A DNA stretch of 44,455 nt from Cupriavidus cauae (GCF_008632125.1 NZ_VWRN01000047.1:1-44455); one strand, 5' to 3'. Positions 32,590 to 40,512 are shown, counted from the stretch's first letter. The notes: generated by a model from the letters alone, not told the origin. Program-made: numbers and translations.

Positions 32590-33639
32590 ATGCGGCATTG
32601 CGTGCCGTGGCTGCCGCGCCTTGCGCTGCTCGCAGGTCTGATCGGCCTGCCCGCCAGTGCCATCGCGTGGGACTACACGCCCGCGGCCATCTCGGGTCTG
32701 ACCAGCCTGTACGGCTACCTGACCAACCAGAACGCCACGCTCGAGCGCGCCGCGGCCAAATACCCGTCGCTGCGCAACGACATCCAGCAGGTGCGCAACG
32801 CGTTCGACCGCCAGTATCCCGATGCGCTGGCCACGGTGACCCGGCTGTTCCAGGACATTCCGCTGCCCGCCACAGACCGTGCCCGGCTGGCGACCAAGGT
32901 GCTGGAAATGGACCGCGAGGCGATGCAGTCGGCGCTGGCCTCCGAGCCCGCGATGCAGGCCTATCTGCAGCGCGTGCGCGAAAGCGCCCAGGGCGACATG
33001 GAAAAGGCCTCGCTGCAACTGCTGCTGGCCGCGGTCTACGAGGACAAACCCGCCGCCGAACTGGCCTCGCCGATGGCCAGGACCTACACCACCAGGGGCG
33101 TCCGGCAGGCCGGCGCGATCGACCTGATGCTGCGCATGCCGCTGTCCTGGGAGCGCGATGCGGCCCGGGAAAAGCTGCTGCCGGACAACGCCATCTTTGC
33201 CTTCACCAGCCAGGGCGGCAACGGCCTGTCGACCATCGATCTGCTGGCGCGCCCGCTGCCGAAGGACGCGGCCAGGGAAGGATCGAAGGAAGGCGCAAAG
33301 GAAGGCGGGAAGGAAGGCTCGGGCGCTGTGGCCGCCGCGCGCGCGGCCGAGGAACTGAAGGCGCTGACCGGCGCCAGCGCCAAGGTGATCGCCCAGGGCA
33401 CCGTACGGTTGGCGAATCACCGCGCCAACTGGGCCAGCTTTTCCATCGCCAGCGACGGTGGCCGCCTGCAGTACGGCCGCGTCTGGTGGGTACCGCTGCC
33501 GGAGGCCGGCCAGACCGCAGTGCTGCTGTGCCGCACGCCGTCGCTGGCGCCGCAGGCCGCCGACAACGAGCGGCAGCGGCTGGAGCCGTTGTGGCAGGCG
33601 GTCGCCGCCACGCTGTCGACCGCGACGCCGGCGCGCTGA
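32590..33639 (+). CDS. Secreted protein of unknown function, 349 aa
   Basis: The N-terminus is a signal peptide (basic start, hydrophobic LALLAGLIGLPASAIA, likely cut before WDYTP). The mature protein is mostly helical, with conserved-looking LTSLYGYLTNQNATLERAAAKYP and MPLSWERDAAREKLLPDNAIFAF. Around residues 231-245 is a hydrophilic low-complexity insert, REGSKEGAKEGGKEGSG, encoded by a 12-bp tandem repeat. No catalytic motif is recognised. I chose the ATG at 32590 over an in-frame TTG five codons upstream. It is divergent from icmF and converges on DUF2917 across a 9-bp repeat array. Confidence 0.75.
   Translation: MRHCVPWLPRLALLAGLIGLPASAIAWDYTPAAISGLTSLYGYLTNQNATLERAAAKYPSLRNDIQQVRNAFDRQYPDALATVTRLFQDIPLPATDRARLATKVLEMDREAMQSALASEPAMQAYLQRVRESAQGDMEKASLQLLLAAVYEDKPAAELASPMARTYTTRGVRQAGAIDLMLRMPLSWERDAAREKLLPDNAIFAFTSQGGNGLSTIDLLARPLPKDAAREGSKEGAKEGGKEGSGAVAAARAAEELKALTGASAKVIAQGTVRLANHRANWASFSIASDGGRLQYGRVWWVPLPEAGQTAVLLCRTPSLAPQAADNERQRLEPLWQAVAATLSTATPAR
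33281..33324. repeat. 12-bp tandem repeat coding for KEG units
   Basis: About four copies of GGAAGGCGCAAA-like sequence encode EGSK/EGAK/EGGK repeats inside the secreted protein. The unit keeps the reading frame. Confidence 0.8.
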
Positions 33640-33673
33640 GCGCCGCCGGCGCCGCGCTCCATCCTTCCGGCCC

Positions 33674-33829
33674 ATACGCTCCAAACGTCCAACGTTCCAA
33701 ACGCTGCGAGGGCTTCGAGCGCTTCAAGGGCTTCAAGGGCTTCGAGGGCTTCGAGGGCTTCGAGGGCTTCGAGGGCTTCGAGGGCTTCGAGCGCTTGGAA
33801 CGCTTTGAACGCTTCAATCCCTTCGAGCC
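33674..33829. repeat. 9-bp GCTTCGAGG tandem array
   Basis: Around 14 copies of GCTTCGAGG, perfect in the centre (33740-33790) and decaying to GCTTCAAGG, GCTTTGAAC and ACGTTCCAA at the edges, fill the gap between two convergent stops (33639 and 33837). Confidence 0.93.
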
Positions 33830-33836
33830 ATTCCCG

Positions 33837-34184
33837 CTAGCGCGACAGATGCCGTGCCGGCCACCAGCCGGCGGACGGCTCCGGCAGCCGTATCGGGTCG
33901 GGCCGCGGCCGCGGGCGCAGCAGGGCGAGCAGCCCGCGCCATGACAGCGGCGCCGACTGCTGGGCCACCGTGAAGCGCGCCCCCGGCGCGTCGGCCGAGA
34001 TCCATACCCAGGCGCCCTCGGGCAGGTCGAACGATTGGCCCGGTGCCAGCCAGATATCGCCGCGCTGCCCTTCCACCGTCAACCAGATGTTGCCGTCGCG
34101 CGCGACGATGCGCTGCCCCGGCCGCGCGCGCCAGCTGACCGGCGTGCCGGCCTGGTCCAGTTCGTAATCCCTGAGTTCCTGCAT
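33837..34184 (-). CDS. DUF2917 domain protein, 115 aa
   Basis: The protein matches DUF2917: SWRARPGQRIVARDGNIWLT, QRGDIWLAPGQSFDLPEGAWVWISA and a beta-rich cupin-like layout, followed by a basic Pro/Arg-rich tail (RPRPRPDPIRLPEPSAG). Its function is not known; it is a small cytosolic betaproteobacterial family. GGAG lies 7 nt before the ATG at 34184. A candidate minus-strand promoter at 34413-34440 with upstream ACAGTT repeats suggests activator control and a leader of about 220 nt. Confidence 0.87.
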   Translation of the reverse strand: MQELRDYELDQAGTPVSWRARPGQRIVARDGNIWLTVEGQRGDIWLAPGQSFDLPEGAWVWISADAPGARFTVAQQSAPLSWRGLLALLRPRPRPDPIRLPEPSAGWWPARHLSR

Positions 34185-34412
34185 GGTGCTGCTCCTGTCG
34201 ATGGGCATCGAGCGGAGCCGGCTCGTCCGGCCCGCCGCCTGCCGGTCGCGCAACGGCGGGACCGGATGTTGTCCAGGCGGGCATGGTCGGCGCCGATGGT
34301 CCTGAAGCCTTTCGGTATTTCGCGGCGGTTTTTGCCCGCTGCGCCGGGCCTCTTGCCAATGTGGGCGACCGCACGGACGGCCTCGCCACGGCGTGCTTCG
34401 ATGCACGATTTC

Positions 34413-34440
34413 ATTATGGACGGCCGGCGCGGCCATCAAA
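34413..34440 (-). promoter_or_regulatory. Candidate promoter for the DUF2917 gene
   Basis: On the minus strand TTTGAT (34440-34435) is 16 bp from CATAAT (34418-34413). The ACAGTT repeat cluster lies just upstream of the -35, where an activator would bind. Confidence 0.4.
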
Positions 34441-34443
34441 GGG

Positions 34444-34494
34444 ACAGTTCCGAACAGTTTCCCAGGTACTGTTCCGGCGTTTTTTCTGACAGTT
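34444..34494. promoter_or_regulatory. ACAGTT repeat cluster with GAACAGT/ACTGTTC inverted repeat
   Basis: ACAGTT occurs at 34444, 34454 and 34489. GAACAGT (34452-34458) and ACTGTTC (34468-34474) form an inverted repeat with a 9-bp centre. Two direct copies are 10 bp apart, one helical turn. A T6 run at 34480-34485 lets the inverted repeat look like a plus-strand terminator, but no plus-strand gene ends here. Confidence 0.5.
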
Positions 34495-34499
34495 GGGGC

Positions 34500-34637
34500 G
34501 CTGGGCGGCGGAGGCCCTGCCGACGAGGCGGTGACGAGGCTGGACCCGCGACGCCCTGTCGAGGCCCCGACGAGGCCGGACCCACGACGCCCTGACGAGC
34601 CCCTGACGACGCCCGGCCGACGAGGCCCTGGCGAGCC
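34500..34637. repeat. Degenerate GACGAGGCC/GACGCCCTG array
   Basis: CGACGAGGC, GACGAGGCC, CGACGCCCTG and GACGAGCCCCTGACGACG recur up to the permease stop codon at 34638. Confidence 0.65.
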
Positions 34638-36026
34638 CTACCGATGCAGCACGGCGTTGCGCCGCGCATAGCCGAAATAGATCACCAGGCCCAGCGCCAG
34701 CCACAGCAGGAAGGCTACCCAGGTGAACGGCTGCAGATGCGCCATCAGGAACAGGCAGAAGCCGACCGACAGCAGCGGTACCACCGGCACGCCCGGGCAG
34801 CGGAAGGTGCGCGGCAGGTCCGGCCGGGTCTTGCGCAGCACCAGCACCGCGATCGAGATCAGCGCGAACGCCGACAGCGTGCCGATATTGATCAGCTCGG
34901 CCAGCACGTTCAGCGGCACCAGGCCGGCGATCGACGAGAAAACGATGCCGACCGCCCACGTCGCCTGGAACGGCGTCGCGTGCACCGGATGCACCCGCGA
35001 CAGCCGGGCCGGCAGCAGCCCGTCGCGCGACATCGCGAACAGGATGCGGGTCTGGCCGTAGGTCATCACCAGGATCACCGTGGTCATGCCGAGGATCGCG
35101 CCGAGGTCGACAAAACCCGCGACCCAGTTCTCGCCCGCGTACTGCAGCGCCAGCGAGACCGGATGGTCGATGCCCTCGAACTTCGGGAACGGCACGATGC
35201 CGGTCATGATCGCCGCCACCGCGACATACAGCAGCGTGCAGACCGCCAGCGACCCAATGATGCCGATCGGCAGGTCGCGGCGCGGATTGCGCACCTCCTC
35301 GGCCGCCGAGGTCACCGCATCGAAGCCGATGAAGGCGAAGAACACCAGCGCGGCGGCATTGACGATGCCGGCGAAGCCGAACGGCGCGTAGGGTTGCCAG
35401 TTGACCGGCTTGACGTGCCAGACGCCGACCGCGATGAACAGCAGCACCACCGCGACCTTGATCGCCACCATGATGTTGTTGACCCGTGCCGACTCCCGCA
35501 CGCCATACGACACCACCCAGGTGATCGCCAGCATGATCAGCACCGCCGGCAGGTTCAGCACGGTCTGCACGCCCGGCACCGCGCCGGGCGCGGCGGTCAG
35601 CGCCGCCGGCAGTTGCACGCCGAAGCCCGACAGCAGGGACTGGAAGTAGCCCGACCAGCCGACCGACACCGCCGAGGTCGCCAGCCCGTATTCGAGCAGC
35701 AGGTCCCAGCCGATCATCCAGGCGACGATCTCGCCCAGCGTGGCGTAGCTGTAGGTGTAGATCGAGCCGGACACCGGGATCGCGGTCGCGAATTCGGCGT
35801 AGCACAGCGCGGCGAAACCGCAGGCGAGCGCGGCGATCACGAAGGACAGCGTCAGCGCCGGGCCCGCGGTCAGCGCGCCGGTACCGGTCAGCACGAAGAT
35901 GCCGGTGCCGATGATGGCGCCGATGCCCATCATCACCAGGTCGACCGGGCCGAGCACCTTTTTCAAGCCATCGTCGCGGCTCGCGGCCAGCATCGTTTCG
36001 ATGTCCTTGGTGCGGAACAAGCTCAT
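34638..36026 (-). CDS. APC-superfamily cationic-amino-acid-type permease
   Basis: The 462-aa protein has twelve hydrophobic helices and the APC signature region VMMGIGAIIGTGIFVLTGTG near residues 30-49. It also has FFAFIGFDAVTSAAEEVRNP and the CAT-like YGQTRILFAMSRDGLLP loop. It resembles the YfnA/CAT group, which carry amino acids by proton coupling across the inner membrane. The ATG at 36026 follows GGAG by 8 nt and begins the family-typical MSLFRTKDIETML. The aminotransferase gene lies upstream on the same strand, suggesting the permease imports its amino donor. Confidence 0.92.
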   Translation of the reverse strand: MSLFRTKDIETMLAASRDDGLKKVLGPVDLVMMGIGAIIGTGIFVLTGTGALTAGPALTLSFVIAALACGFAALCYAEFATAIPVSGSIYTYSYATLGEIVAWMIGWDLLLEYGLATSAVSVGWSGYFQSLLSGFGVQLPAALTAAPGAVPGVQTVLNLPAVLIMLAITWVVSYGVRESARVNNIMVAIKVAVVLLFIAVGVWHVKPVNWQPYAPFGFAGIVNAAALVFFAFIGFDAVTSAAEEVRNPRRDLPIGIIGSLAVCTLLYVAVAAIMTGIVPFPKFEGIDHPVSLALQYAGENWVAGFVDLGAILGMTTVILVMTYGQTRILFAMSRDGLLPARLSRVHPVHATPFQATWAVGIVFSSIAGLVPLNVLAELINIGTLSAFALISIAVLVLRKTRPDLPRTFRCPGVPVVPLLSVGFCLFLMAHLQPFTWVAFLLWLALGLVIYFGYARRNAVLHR

Positions 36027-36366
36027 GAAGGGATCTCCTGCATTGGCGGCATCCGCCCGGGGTCGGCCGGGCGGTGTCGCCAGGATCGAGTTTGGCCGGC
36101 CCGTGGATGACCGGTCGCCAATGCCCGCGGGCGCCACCGCCTGGGTGGACGCGCAGGGCCGCCCGCGGCTCGGCAAGGTGGGCCGGCCGGGGCAAAAAAG
36201 GCGCCTAGTTTATCGAACCGCTCTGGCCAAACCGTCACTTATGGAGGCGGGCTTCGGGGTTCGGAGCAGAAGAAGGGAGCGGGAGGTGGGGTGGGAGTTT
36301 TCGCTCCCCTCTCCCGCAGCGGGGAGAGGAGAGGGATCGGCGCGGGGCGTCCGCGCCGGCGCTGCC
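36027..36366. other. 340-bp gap between aminotransferase and permease genes
   Basis: No gene is supported. It contains REP-like copy D near the aminotransferase stop. The minus-strand TAAACTAGG region near 36205 is AT-rich and could carry a permease promoter, but no clear -35/-10 pair was found. Confidence 0.45.
36296..36345. repeat. REP-like palindromic element, copy D
   Basis: CTCCCCTCTCCCGC-AGC-GGGGAGAGGAGAGGG forms a hairpin of at least 7 bp (CTCTCCC/GGGAGAG). It lies just downstream of the aminotransferase stop in the direction of transcription and could slow 3' decay. Confidence 0.7.
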
Positions 36367-37698
36367 TTACTGCACGTCCTTCAGCACCTGCCGCACCGTG
36401 TCGAACAGCTCGGCGATCTGCGCCTCGGTGACGATCAGCGGCGGCGAGAAGGCCAGGATGTCGCCGGTGTACCGCACCAGCACGCCGCGCTCCAGGCACT
36501 TGAGGAAGACCTCGTAGCCGCGCGCGCCCGGCTGTCCCGGCCGCGGCTCGAGCTCGATGCCGGCCACCAGGCCCAGGTTGCGGATGTCCTTGACGTGCGG
36601 AGCGCCGCGCACGCCGTGCGCGGCCTCCTCGAACAGCGGCGCCAGCTTCGCGGCGCGCCCGAACAGGTCCTCGCTGCGATACAGGTCCAGCGTGGCGATC
36701 GCCGCGGCGGCCGCCAGCGGGTGGCCCGAATAGGTATAGCCGTGCGGCAGCTCGATCGCGCCGGCGGCGGCGGCGTCGATCACCGTGTCGTGGACCTCGC
36801 GCCGGACCGCCACCGCGCCCATCGGCACGGCCGCGTTGTTGATCGCCTTGGCCATCGTGATCAGGTCCGGCGTGACCTTGAAGCGCTCAGCCGCGGTGGC
36901 CGCGCCCAGCCGGCCGAAGGCGGTGATCACCTCGTCGAAGATCAGCAGGATGCCATGCTTGCTGGTGATCTCGCGCAGCCGCTCCAGGTAGCCGACCGGC
37001 GGCACCAGCACGCCGGCCGAGCCCGCCAGCGGCTCGACAATGACGGCGGCGACGTTGGACGGATCGTGCAGCGCGATGATCCGCTCGAGATCGTCGGCCA
37101 GATGCGCGCCCCAGGTCGGCTGGCCCTTGGAGAAGGGCGCCTCGGCGATATTGAGCGTGGCCGGCAGATGGTCGGTGCCCGGCATCAGGTTGGCCGAGAA
37201 GGCCTTGCGGTTCGGGCCGATGCCGCCGACCGCCATGCCGCCGAAGCCGACGCCGTGATAGCCGCGCTCGCGGCCGATGAAGCGGGTGCGCTGCCCCTCG
37301 CCGCGGGCGCGGTGATAGGCCAGCGCGATCTTCAGCGCGGTATCGACCGATTCGGAGCCCGAGTTGGTGAAGAAGATGCGGTCCAGGCCCGAGGGCATGA
37401 TCGCCGCGACCTTGCTGGCCGCCTCGAACGACAGCGGATGGCCCATCTGGAACGGCGGCGCATAGTCCAGCGTCTGCACCTGGTGCGCGATCGCGTCGGC
37501 GATCTCCTTGCGGCAGTGCCCGGCCGCCACGCACCACAGGCCGGCGCAGCCGTCGAGGATCTTGCGGCCGTCGTGGGTCGTGTAATACATGCCGCTGGCC
37601 GAGGCCAGCAGCCGCGGCGCCGCCTTGTACTGGCGGTTCGCGGTGAACGGCATCCACAGCGCATCGAGATCGGGAATCACGGTCTTGGCGGCGTCCAT
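36367..37698 (-). CDS. Omega-amino acid (beta-alanine)-pyruvate aminotransferase
   Basis: The 443-aa class-III aminotransferase has the family opening LDALWMPFTANRQYK, typical of beta-alanine/omega-amino acid:pyruvate transaminases. It has FFTNSGSESVDTALKIA for cofactor phosphate, IVEPLAGSAGVLVPP, LLIFDEVITAFGRLG with the PLP-nitrogen Asp, and ITMAKAINNAAVPMG with the Schiff-base Lys near residue 285. It moves an amino group from an omega-amino acid (for example beta-alanine) to pyruvate. A strong AAGGAGGAA ribosome binding site precedes the ATG at 37698. It is divergent from a MocR regulator. The semialdehyde dehydrogenase that usually completes the pathway is not adjacent. Confidence 0.92.
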   Translation of the reverse strand: MDAAKTVIPDLDALWMPFTANRQYKAAPRLLASASGMYYTTHDGRKILDGCAGLWCVAAGHCRKEIADAIAHQVQTLDYAPPFQMGHPLSFEAASKVAAIMPSGLDRIFFTNSGSESVDTALKIALAYHRARGEGQRTRFIGRERGYHGVGFGGMAVGGIGPNRKAFSANLMPGTDHLPATLNIAEAPFSKGQPTWGAHLADDLERIIALHDPSNVAAVIVEPLAGSAGVLVPPVGYLERLREITSKHGILLIFDEVITAFGRLGAATAAERFKVTPDLITMAKAINNAAVPMGAVAVRREVHDTVIDAAAAGAIELPHGYTYSGHPLAAAAAIATLDLYRSEDLFGRAAKLAPLFEEAAHGVRGAPHVKDIRNLGLVAGIELEPRPGQPGARGYEVFLKCLERGVLVRYTGDILAFSPPLIVTEAQIAELFDTVRQVLKDVQ

Positions 37699-37860
37699 TA
37701 CTTCCTCCTTGGGTTCGTCCTGGCTTGGTCGGGCTGGGTCCGGGGCCTTGTGCAGGGCCTGGTCCGGTCGGTTCGGGGTGTCGCGCCGCCGGGCAACAGC
37801 GGCCGATGGCGCGGGATAGCGATCCGGCCACTGTAGCGAGCCCGGCGCTCCCTAAAAATA

Positions 37861-37913
37861 TACGGTTGTGAAATGCTCGCCTTACCGTACTGATTTTGCG
37901 GCTCGAACCGTAC
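37861..37913. promoter_or_regulatory. Three half-sites at exact 23-bp spacing, candidate MocR operator
   Basis: TACGGT begins at 37861, ACCGTA at 37884 and ACCGTAC at 37907, each 23 bp apart. The first is inverted relative to the other two. A minus-strand TATATT at 37857-37862 may be the aminotransferase -10. A related ACTGTAC lies at 38028, close to the MocR start. The rest of 37699-38060 has degenerate GGTCCGG words and no gene. Confidence 0.65.
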
Positions 37914-38025
37914 AGGTCAATCCCAGTCCCGGCGCCGCGGCATCATCGCGATGCGCCCGTATCCGCCGGAAGCATGCGGCATCGCGGCATGGCCGGGGTG
38001 GCCGGCAGCGCCCCTCGCCGCGCTT

Positions 38026-38037
38026 GAACTGTACAGG
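38026..38037. promoter_or_regulatory. GAACTGTACAGG box near the MocR start
   Basis: GAACTGTACAGG matches 11 of 12 bases of GAACCGTACAGG at 37905-37916. It is 24 bp before the MocR ATG, a position suited to autorepression. Confidence 0.55.
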
Positions 38038-38060
38038 CATCCCCCGCACAATGCGGTCGC

Positions 38061-39503
38061 ATGATCCAGCTCGAATTGACCCGCAGCCGCCGCGGCGGCG
38101 ACACGCTGACCGAACAGATCGTCGCCGGCATCGCGGCGCTGGTCGACCGGCGCGCGCTGCGCCCCGGCATCGCGGTGCCCTCGGTGCGGCGTTTCGCCGC
38201 CCAGCATGGCGTCAGCACCTTTACGGTGGCCGAAGCCTACGGCCGGCTGACCGCTCTCGGCTACCTGGCCGCGCGCGCGGGCTCGGGCTATACGGTCGCG
38301 CATCGCCAGGCCAGCACCGAGCAGGCGCCGAGCCCACGCTGGGAGACCCCTGCCCTGAACGCCGCGTGGCTGCTGTCGGACGTGTTCGCCGACCATTCGG
38401 TGCCGATCAAGGCCGGCGCCGGCTGGCTGCCCGGCGACTGGCTCAACGAGGAAGGGCTGCACCAGGCCATCCGCGCCGCCGCCCGCGTGCCGGCCGGCCA
38501 AGTGTCGGGCTACGGCCATCCCTACGGCTTCGCCGCGCTGCGCGAGCACATCGCCACGCGGCTCGCGCAGTACGGCATGCCGATGCAGGCGCAGCAGGTG
38601 GTGCTGACGCAGGGCGCGACCCAGGCGCTGGACCTGGTGGTGCGCACGCTGCTGCGCGCCGGCGATACGGTGCTGGTCGAGGACCCGTGCTACTGCAATC
38701 TGCTGCAGATCCTGCGACTGGCCGGGCTGAAGGTGGTGGGTGTGCCGCGTGGCGCGGCGGGGCTGGATACGGACGCGCTCGACGCGGCCATCCGCCGGCA
38801 CGGGCCGCGCGCGCTGTTCGTCAACACGGTGCTGCAGAACCCGACCGGCGGCACGCTGACCAGCATGAACGCGCACCGCGTGCTGCAGCTGGCCGAGCAG
38901 CACCGGCTGCTGGTGGTCGAGGACGATATCTATCGCGAGCTGGCTCCCGCCGGCGCGCCGATGCTGGCGGCGATGGACGGGCTGTCGCATGTGGTCTACG
39001 TCAACGGCTTCTCGAAGACCATCACGCCGTCGCTGCGGGTCGGCTATCTGGCGGCCAGCCCGGAATTGGCCAAGGCCTTCGCCCGCACCAAGATGGCGGT
39101 GGGGCTGACCTCGTCCGAGGTCACCGAGCGGCTGGTCTATGCGGTGCTGACGGGCGGCCACTACGCGCGCCACGTCGACGCGCTGGCCGCGCGGCTGCGC
39201 GCGCAGCAGGACCGCGTCACCGAGAAGATGGAGGCGCACGGCCTCGAAGTGCTGCTGCGCCCGGAAGGCGGCATGTTCGCCTGGGCACGGGTACGTGGGG
39301 CGCCCGACGGCGCGGCCGCGGCCGCGCAGGGGCTGTCCGGCGGCCAGCTGGCGACGCGCGCGCTGTCGCACGGCGTATGGCTGGCGCCCGGCAGCTATTT
39401 CGCGCCGGACGAGACCGATTCGCCGTGGATCCGTTTCAATGTCGCGACCAGCGATGCGCCGGCGCTGTGGGAGTTCATCGATGGCGTGCGCGGCGGCAGC
39501 TAG
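38061..39503 (+). CDS. MocR-family regulator (GntR DNA-binding plus aminotransferase-like domain)
   Basis: The 480-aa protein has an N-terminal GntR winged helix (about residues 8-75: DTLTEQIVAGIAALV, VPSVRRFAAQHGVSTFTVAE, GSGYTV). A linker follows, then a fold-type-I aminotransferase domain with ILTQGATQALDLVVRTLL-like and NPTGGTLTSMNAHRVLQLAE segments and the PLP-binding Lys319 in NGFSKTITPS. MocR regulators sense an amino compound through PLP and usually activate a divergent catabolic gene while repressing themselves. Here the divergent gene is the omega-amino acid aminotransferase. The intergenic region has matching half-sites. Confidence 0.93.
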   Translation: MIQLELTRSRRGGDTLTEQIVAGIAALVDRRALRPGIAVPSVRRFAAQHGVSTFTVAEAYGRLTALGYLAARAGSGYTVAHRQASTEQAPSPRWETPALNAAWLLSDVFADHSVPIKAGAGWLPGDWLNEEGLHQAIRAAARVPAGQVSGYGHPYGFAALREHIATRLAQYGMPMQAQQVVLTQGATQALDLVVRTLLRAGDTVLVEDPCYCNLLQILRLAGLKVVGVPRGAAGLDTDALDAAIRRHGPRALFVNTVLQNPTGGTLTSMNAHRVLQLAEQHRLLVVEDDIYRELAPAGAPMLAAMDGLSHVVYVNGFSKTITPSLRVGYLAASPELAKAFARTKMAVGLTSSEVTERLVYAVLTGGHYARHVDALAARLRAQQDRVTEKMEAHGLEVLLRPEGGMFAWARVRGAPDGAAAAAQGLSGGQLATRALSHGVWLAPGSYFAPDETDSPWIRFNVATSDAPALWEFIDGVRGGS

Positions 39504-39539
39504 CCGCGCACGCTTTGGCGCCCGGCAGGCCCGGAGCGG

Positions 39540-39660
39540 CCCCGAAGCGGGTCTCCAAGCAAGCCCCAGGCAGTGGGCCCGGGAGAGGCCGGGACCGGCA
39601 GAGTCCGGCCGGGAATGGGCCCGCGGAGAGGCCGGGGCCCGGACGCGCGCGCCCGGAGGC
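39540..39660. repeat. Degenerate GGGCCCGGGAGAGGCCGGG repeat
   Basis: Two longer copies (near 39576-39600 and 39615-39645) and partial copies fill the gap between the MocR stop and the convergent PagL stop. Confidence 0.6.
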
Positions 39661-39665
39661 AGCGC

Positions 39666-40238
39666 TCAGAAGCGGTAACGCACGTAACCGGTGTAGAAGT
39701 TGGTACCCGGGTTCGGCCGCTTGATGCTGGCATTCGAGATGTGCTGGAAGCGGAAACCCGCCTCGGCACGCTTCTGCGGACCGAAGGCCACGCCCACGCC
39801 GACCATGTCCGAGAACTGGAAGGCGGTGCTGTAGTCGTGCGAGTCCGAGGTCGAGGTGGCGCTCATCAGGCGCAGGCCCACCGACAGCTCGGCGAACGGC
39901 ACCACGCTCCAGCCGTGCTTCTCGACGCGCAGGATCGGCGAGAAGCCGAGTTCGGTCACGTCGCGGCGGTTGTTGCCGCTGCGCGCGTTCCAGCGCGCCA
40001 GTTCGACTTCCCATTGCAGCTTGGCCAGCCAGCCCTGCGGATTGCCGTAGGCGAAGCCCGAATCCCAGTTCAGGCCCACCTCGTACTTGTTCAGGCCGTG
40101 GCCGGGGTCGCGGCCGTAGGCCACATGGACGGCGGGGTCGGCCTGGGCGGGCGCCGCGGCGATCAGCGTTGCTGCGGCGCAGCAAAGGGCGGCCGAGCGG
40201 CGCAGCGAACGCGCCGTGCGTTCTTGTTGTTGTGTCAT
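39666..40238 (-). CDS. pagL: Lipid A 3-O-deacylase (PagL family)
   Basis: The 190-aa outer-membrane beta-barrel has a signal peptide ending near AAPAQA. It carries the PagL catalytic signature FQHISNASIKRPNPG with His166 and Ser168, and the last residue is Phe, as expected for barrel insertion by the Bam complex. PagL removes the 3-linked acyl chain of lipid A, changing endotoxicity and membrane packing. The ATG at 40238 starts the signal peptide but has no purine-rich ribosome binding site. The only upstream promoter seen is at 40483-40512, which also reads through the 29-aa ORF. Confidence 0.93.
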   Translation of the reverse strand: MTQQQERTARSLRRSAALCCAAATLIAAAPAQADPAVHVAYGRDPGHGLNKYEVGLNWDSGFAYGNPQGWLAKLQWEVELARWNARSGNNRRDVTELGFSPILRVEKHGWSVVPFAELSVGLRLMSATSTSDSHDYSTAFQFSDMVGVGVAFGPQKRAEAGFRFQHISNASIKRPNPGTNFYTGYVRYRF

Positions 40239-40344
40239 GGTCGAGGGGAGAGGAGGAGTTGAAAGATGCCGGCGAAGGCACTGGCACAGTCCGTGCCAGG
40301 CAGGAAAGGCCACCCTCATCGGCGCCGCGCGAACGGGCTGGAGG

Positions 40345-40434
40345 TCAGGCCCAGAGCCGTTCGATCAGCCAACCGGCGGTGGCGCACAAGCCGAGCCACG
40401 CCGCCATGCAACCGGCAATGAATCGATAAGTCAT
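40345..40434 (-). CDS. 29-aa single-span membrane peptide
   Basis: The frame opens with ATG at 40434 and reads MTYRFIAGCMAAWLGLCA and onward, ending LIERLWA and TGA at 40345-40347. It is one continuous hydrophobic helix with a short polar start and an Arg near the end, a good fit for a small inner-membrane protein. A clear promoter with an AcrR-like operator lies 50 bp upstream, giving a leader of about 41 nt. The ribosome binding site is weak (AAAAG). It precedes pagL by 106 bp on the same strand. No family is recognised; a chance ORF in a pagL leader is possible. Confidence 0.5.
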   Translation of the reverse strand: MTYRFIAGCMAAWLGLCATAGWLIERLWA

Positions 40435-40482
40435 CGTACTTTTGGCAAGCAAAGAGCGAAATTACGCAAAATCGTGATCGCG

Positions 40483-40512
40483 ATGATACATGCATTCATG
40501 AATGTATGTTAA
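40483..40512 (-). promoter_or_regulatory. Promoter reading toward the 29-aa ORF and pagL
   Basis: On the minus strand TTAACA (40512-40507; 5 of 6 to consensus) and TATCAT (40488-40483; 5 of 6) are separated by 18 bp. Almost the whole spacer is an AcrR-like operator. Transcription would start near 40476. Confidence 0.7.
40487..40510. promoter_or_regulatory. AcrR/TtgR-like 24-bp operator
   Basis: The core CATTCATGAATG (40493-40504) is a perfect palindrome; the outer arms ACAT and ATGT extend it with one mismatch pair. Compared from memory with the 24-bp AcrR operator of E. coli it agrees at about 20 positions. It overlaps the promoter, so binding should block transcription. The rest of 40513-40758 has no other clear feature. 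Confidence 0.65.

Larger units (their letters stand above)
34185..34637. other. 453-bp stretch with promoter, ACAGTT repeats and a degenerate array
   Basis: No gene is supported here. The left part is the likely untranslated leader of the DUF2917 gene, the centre has its promoter and repeats, and 34500-34637 is a degenerate GACGAGGCC/GACGCCCTG repeat bordering the permease stop. Confidence 0.6.

Noticed and set aside
34452..34485. Rho-independent terminator on the plus strand
   Set aside because: The stem has a bulge and no plus-strand gene ends here; the extra ACAGTT copies fit an operator better.
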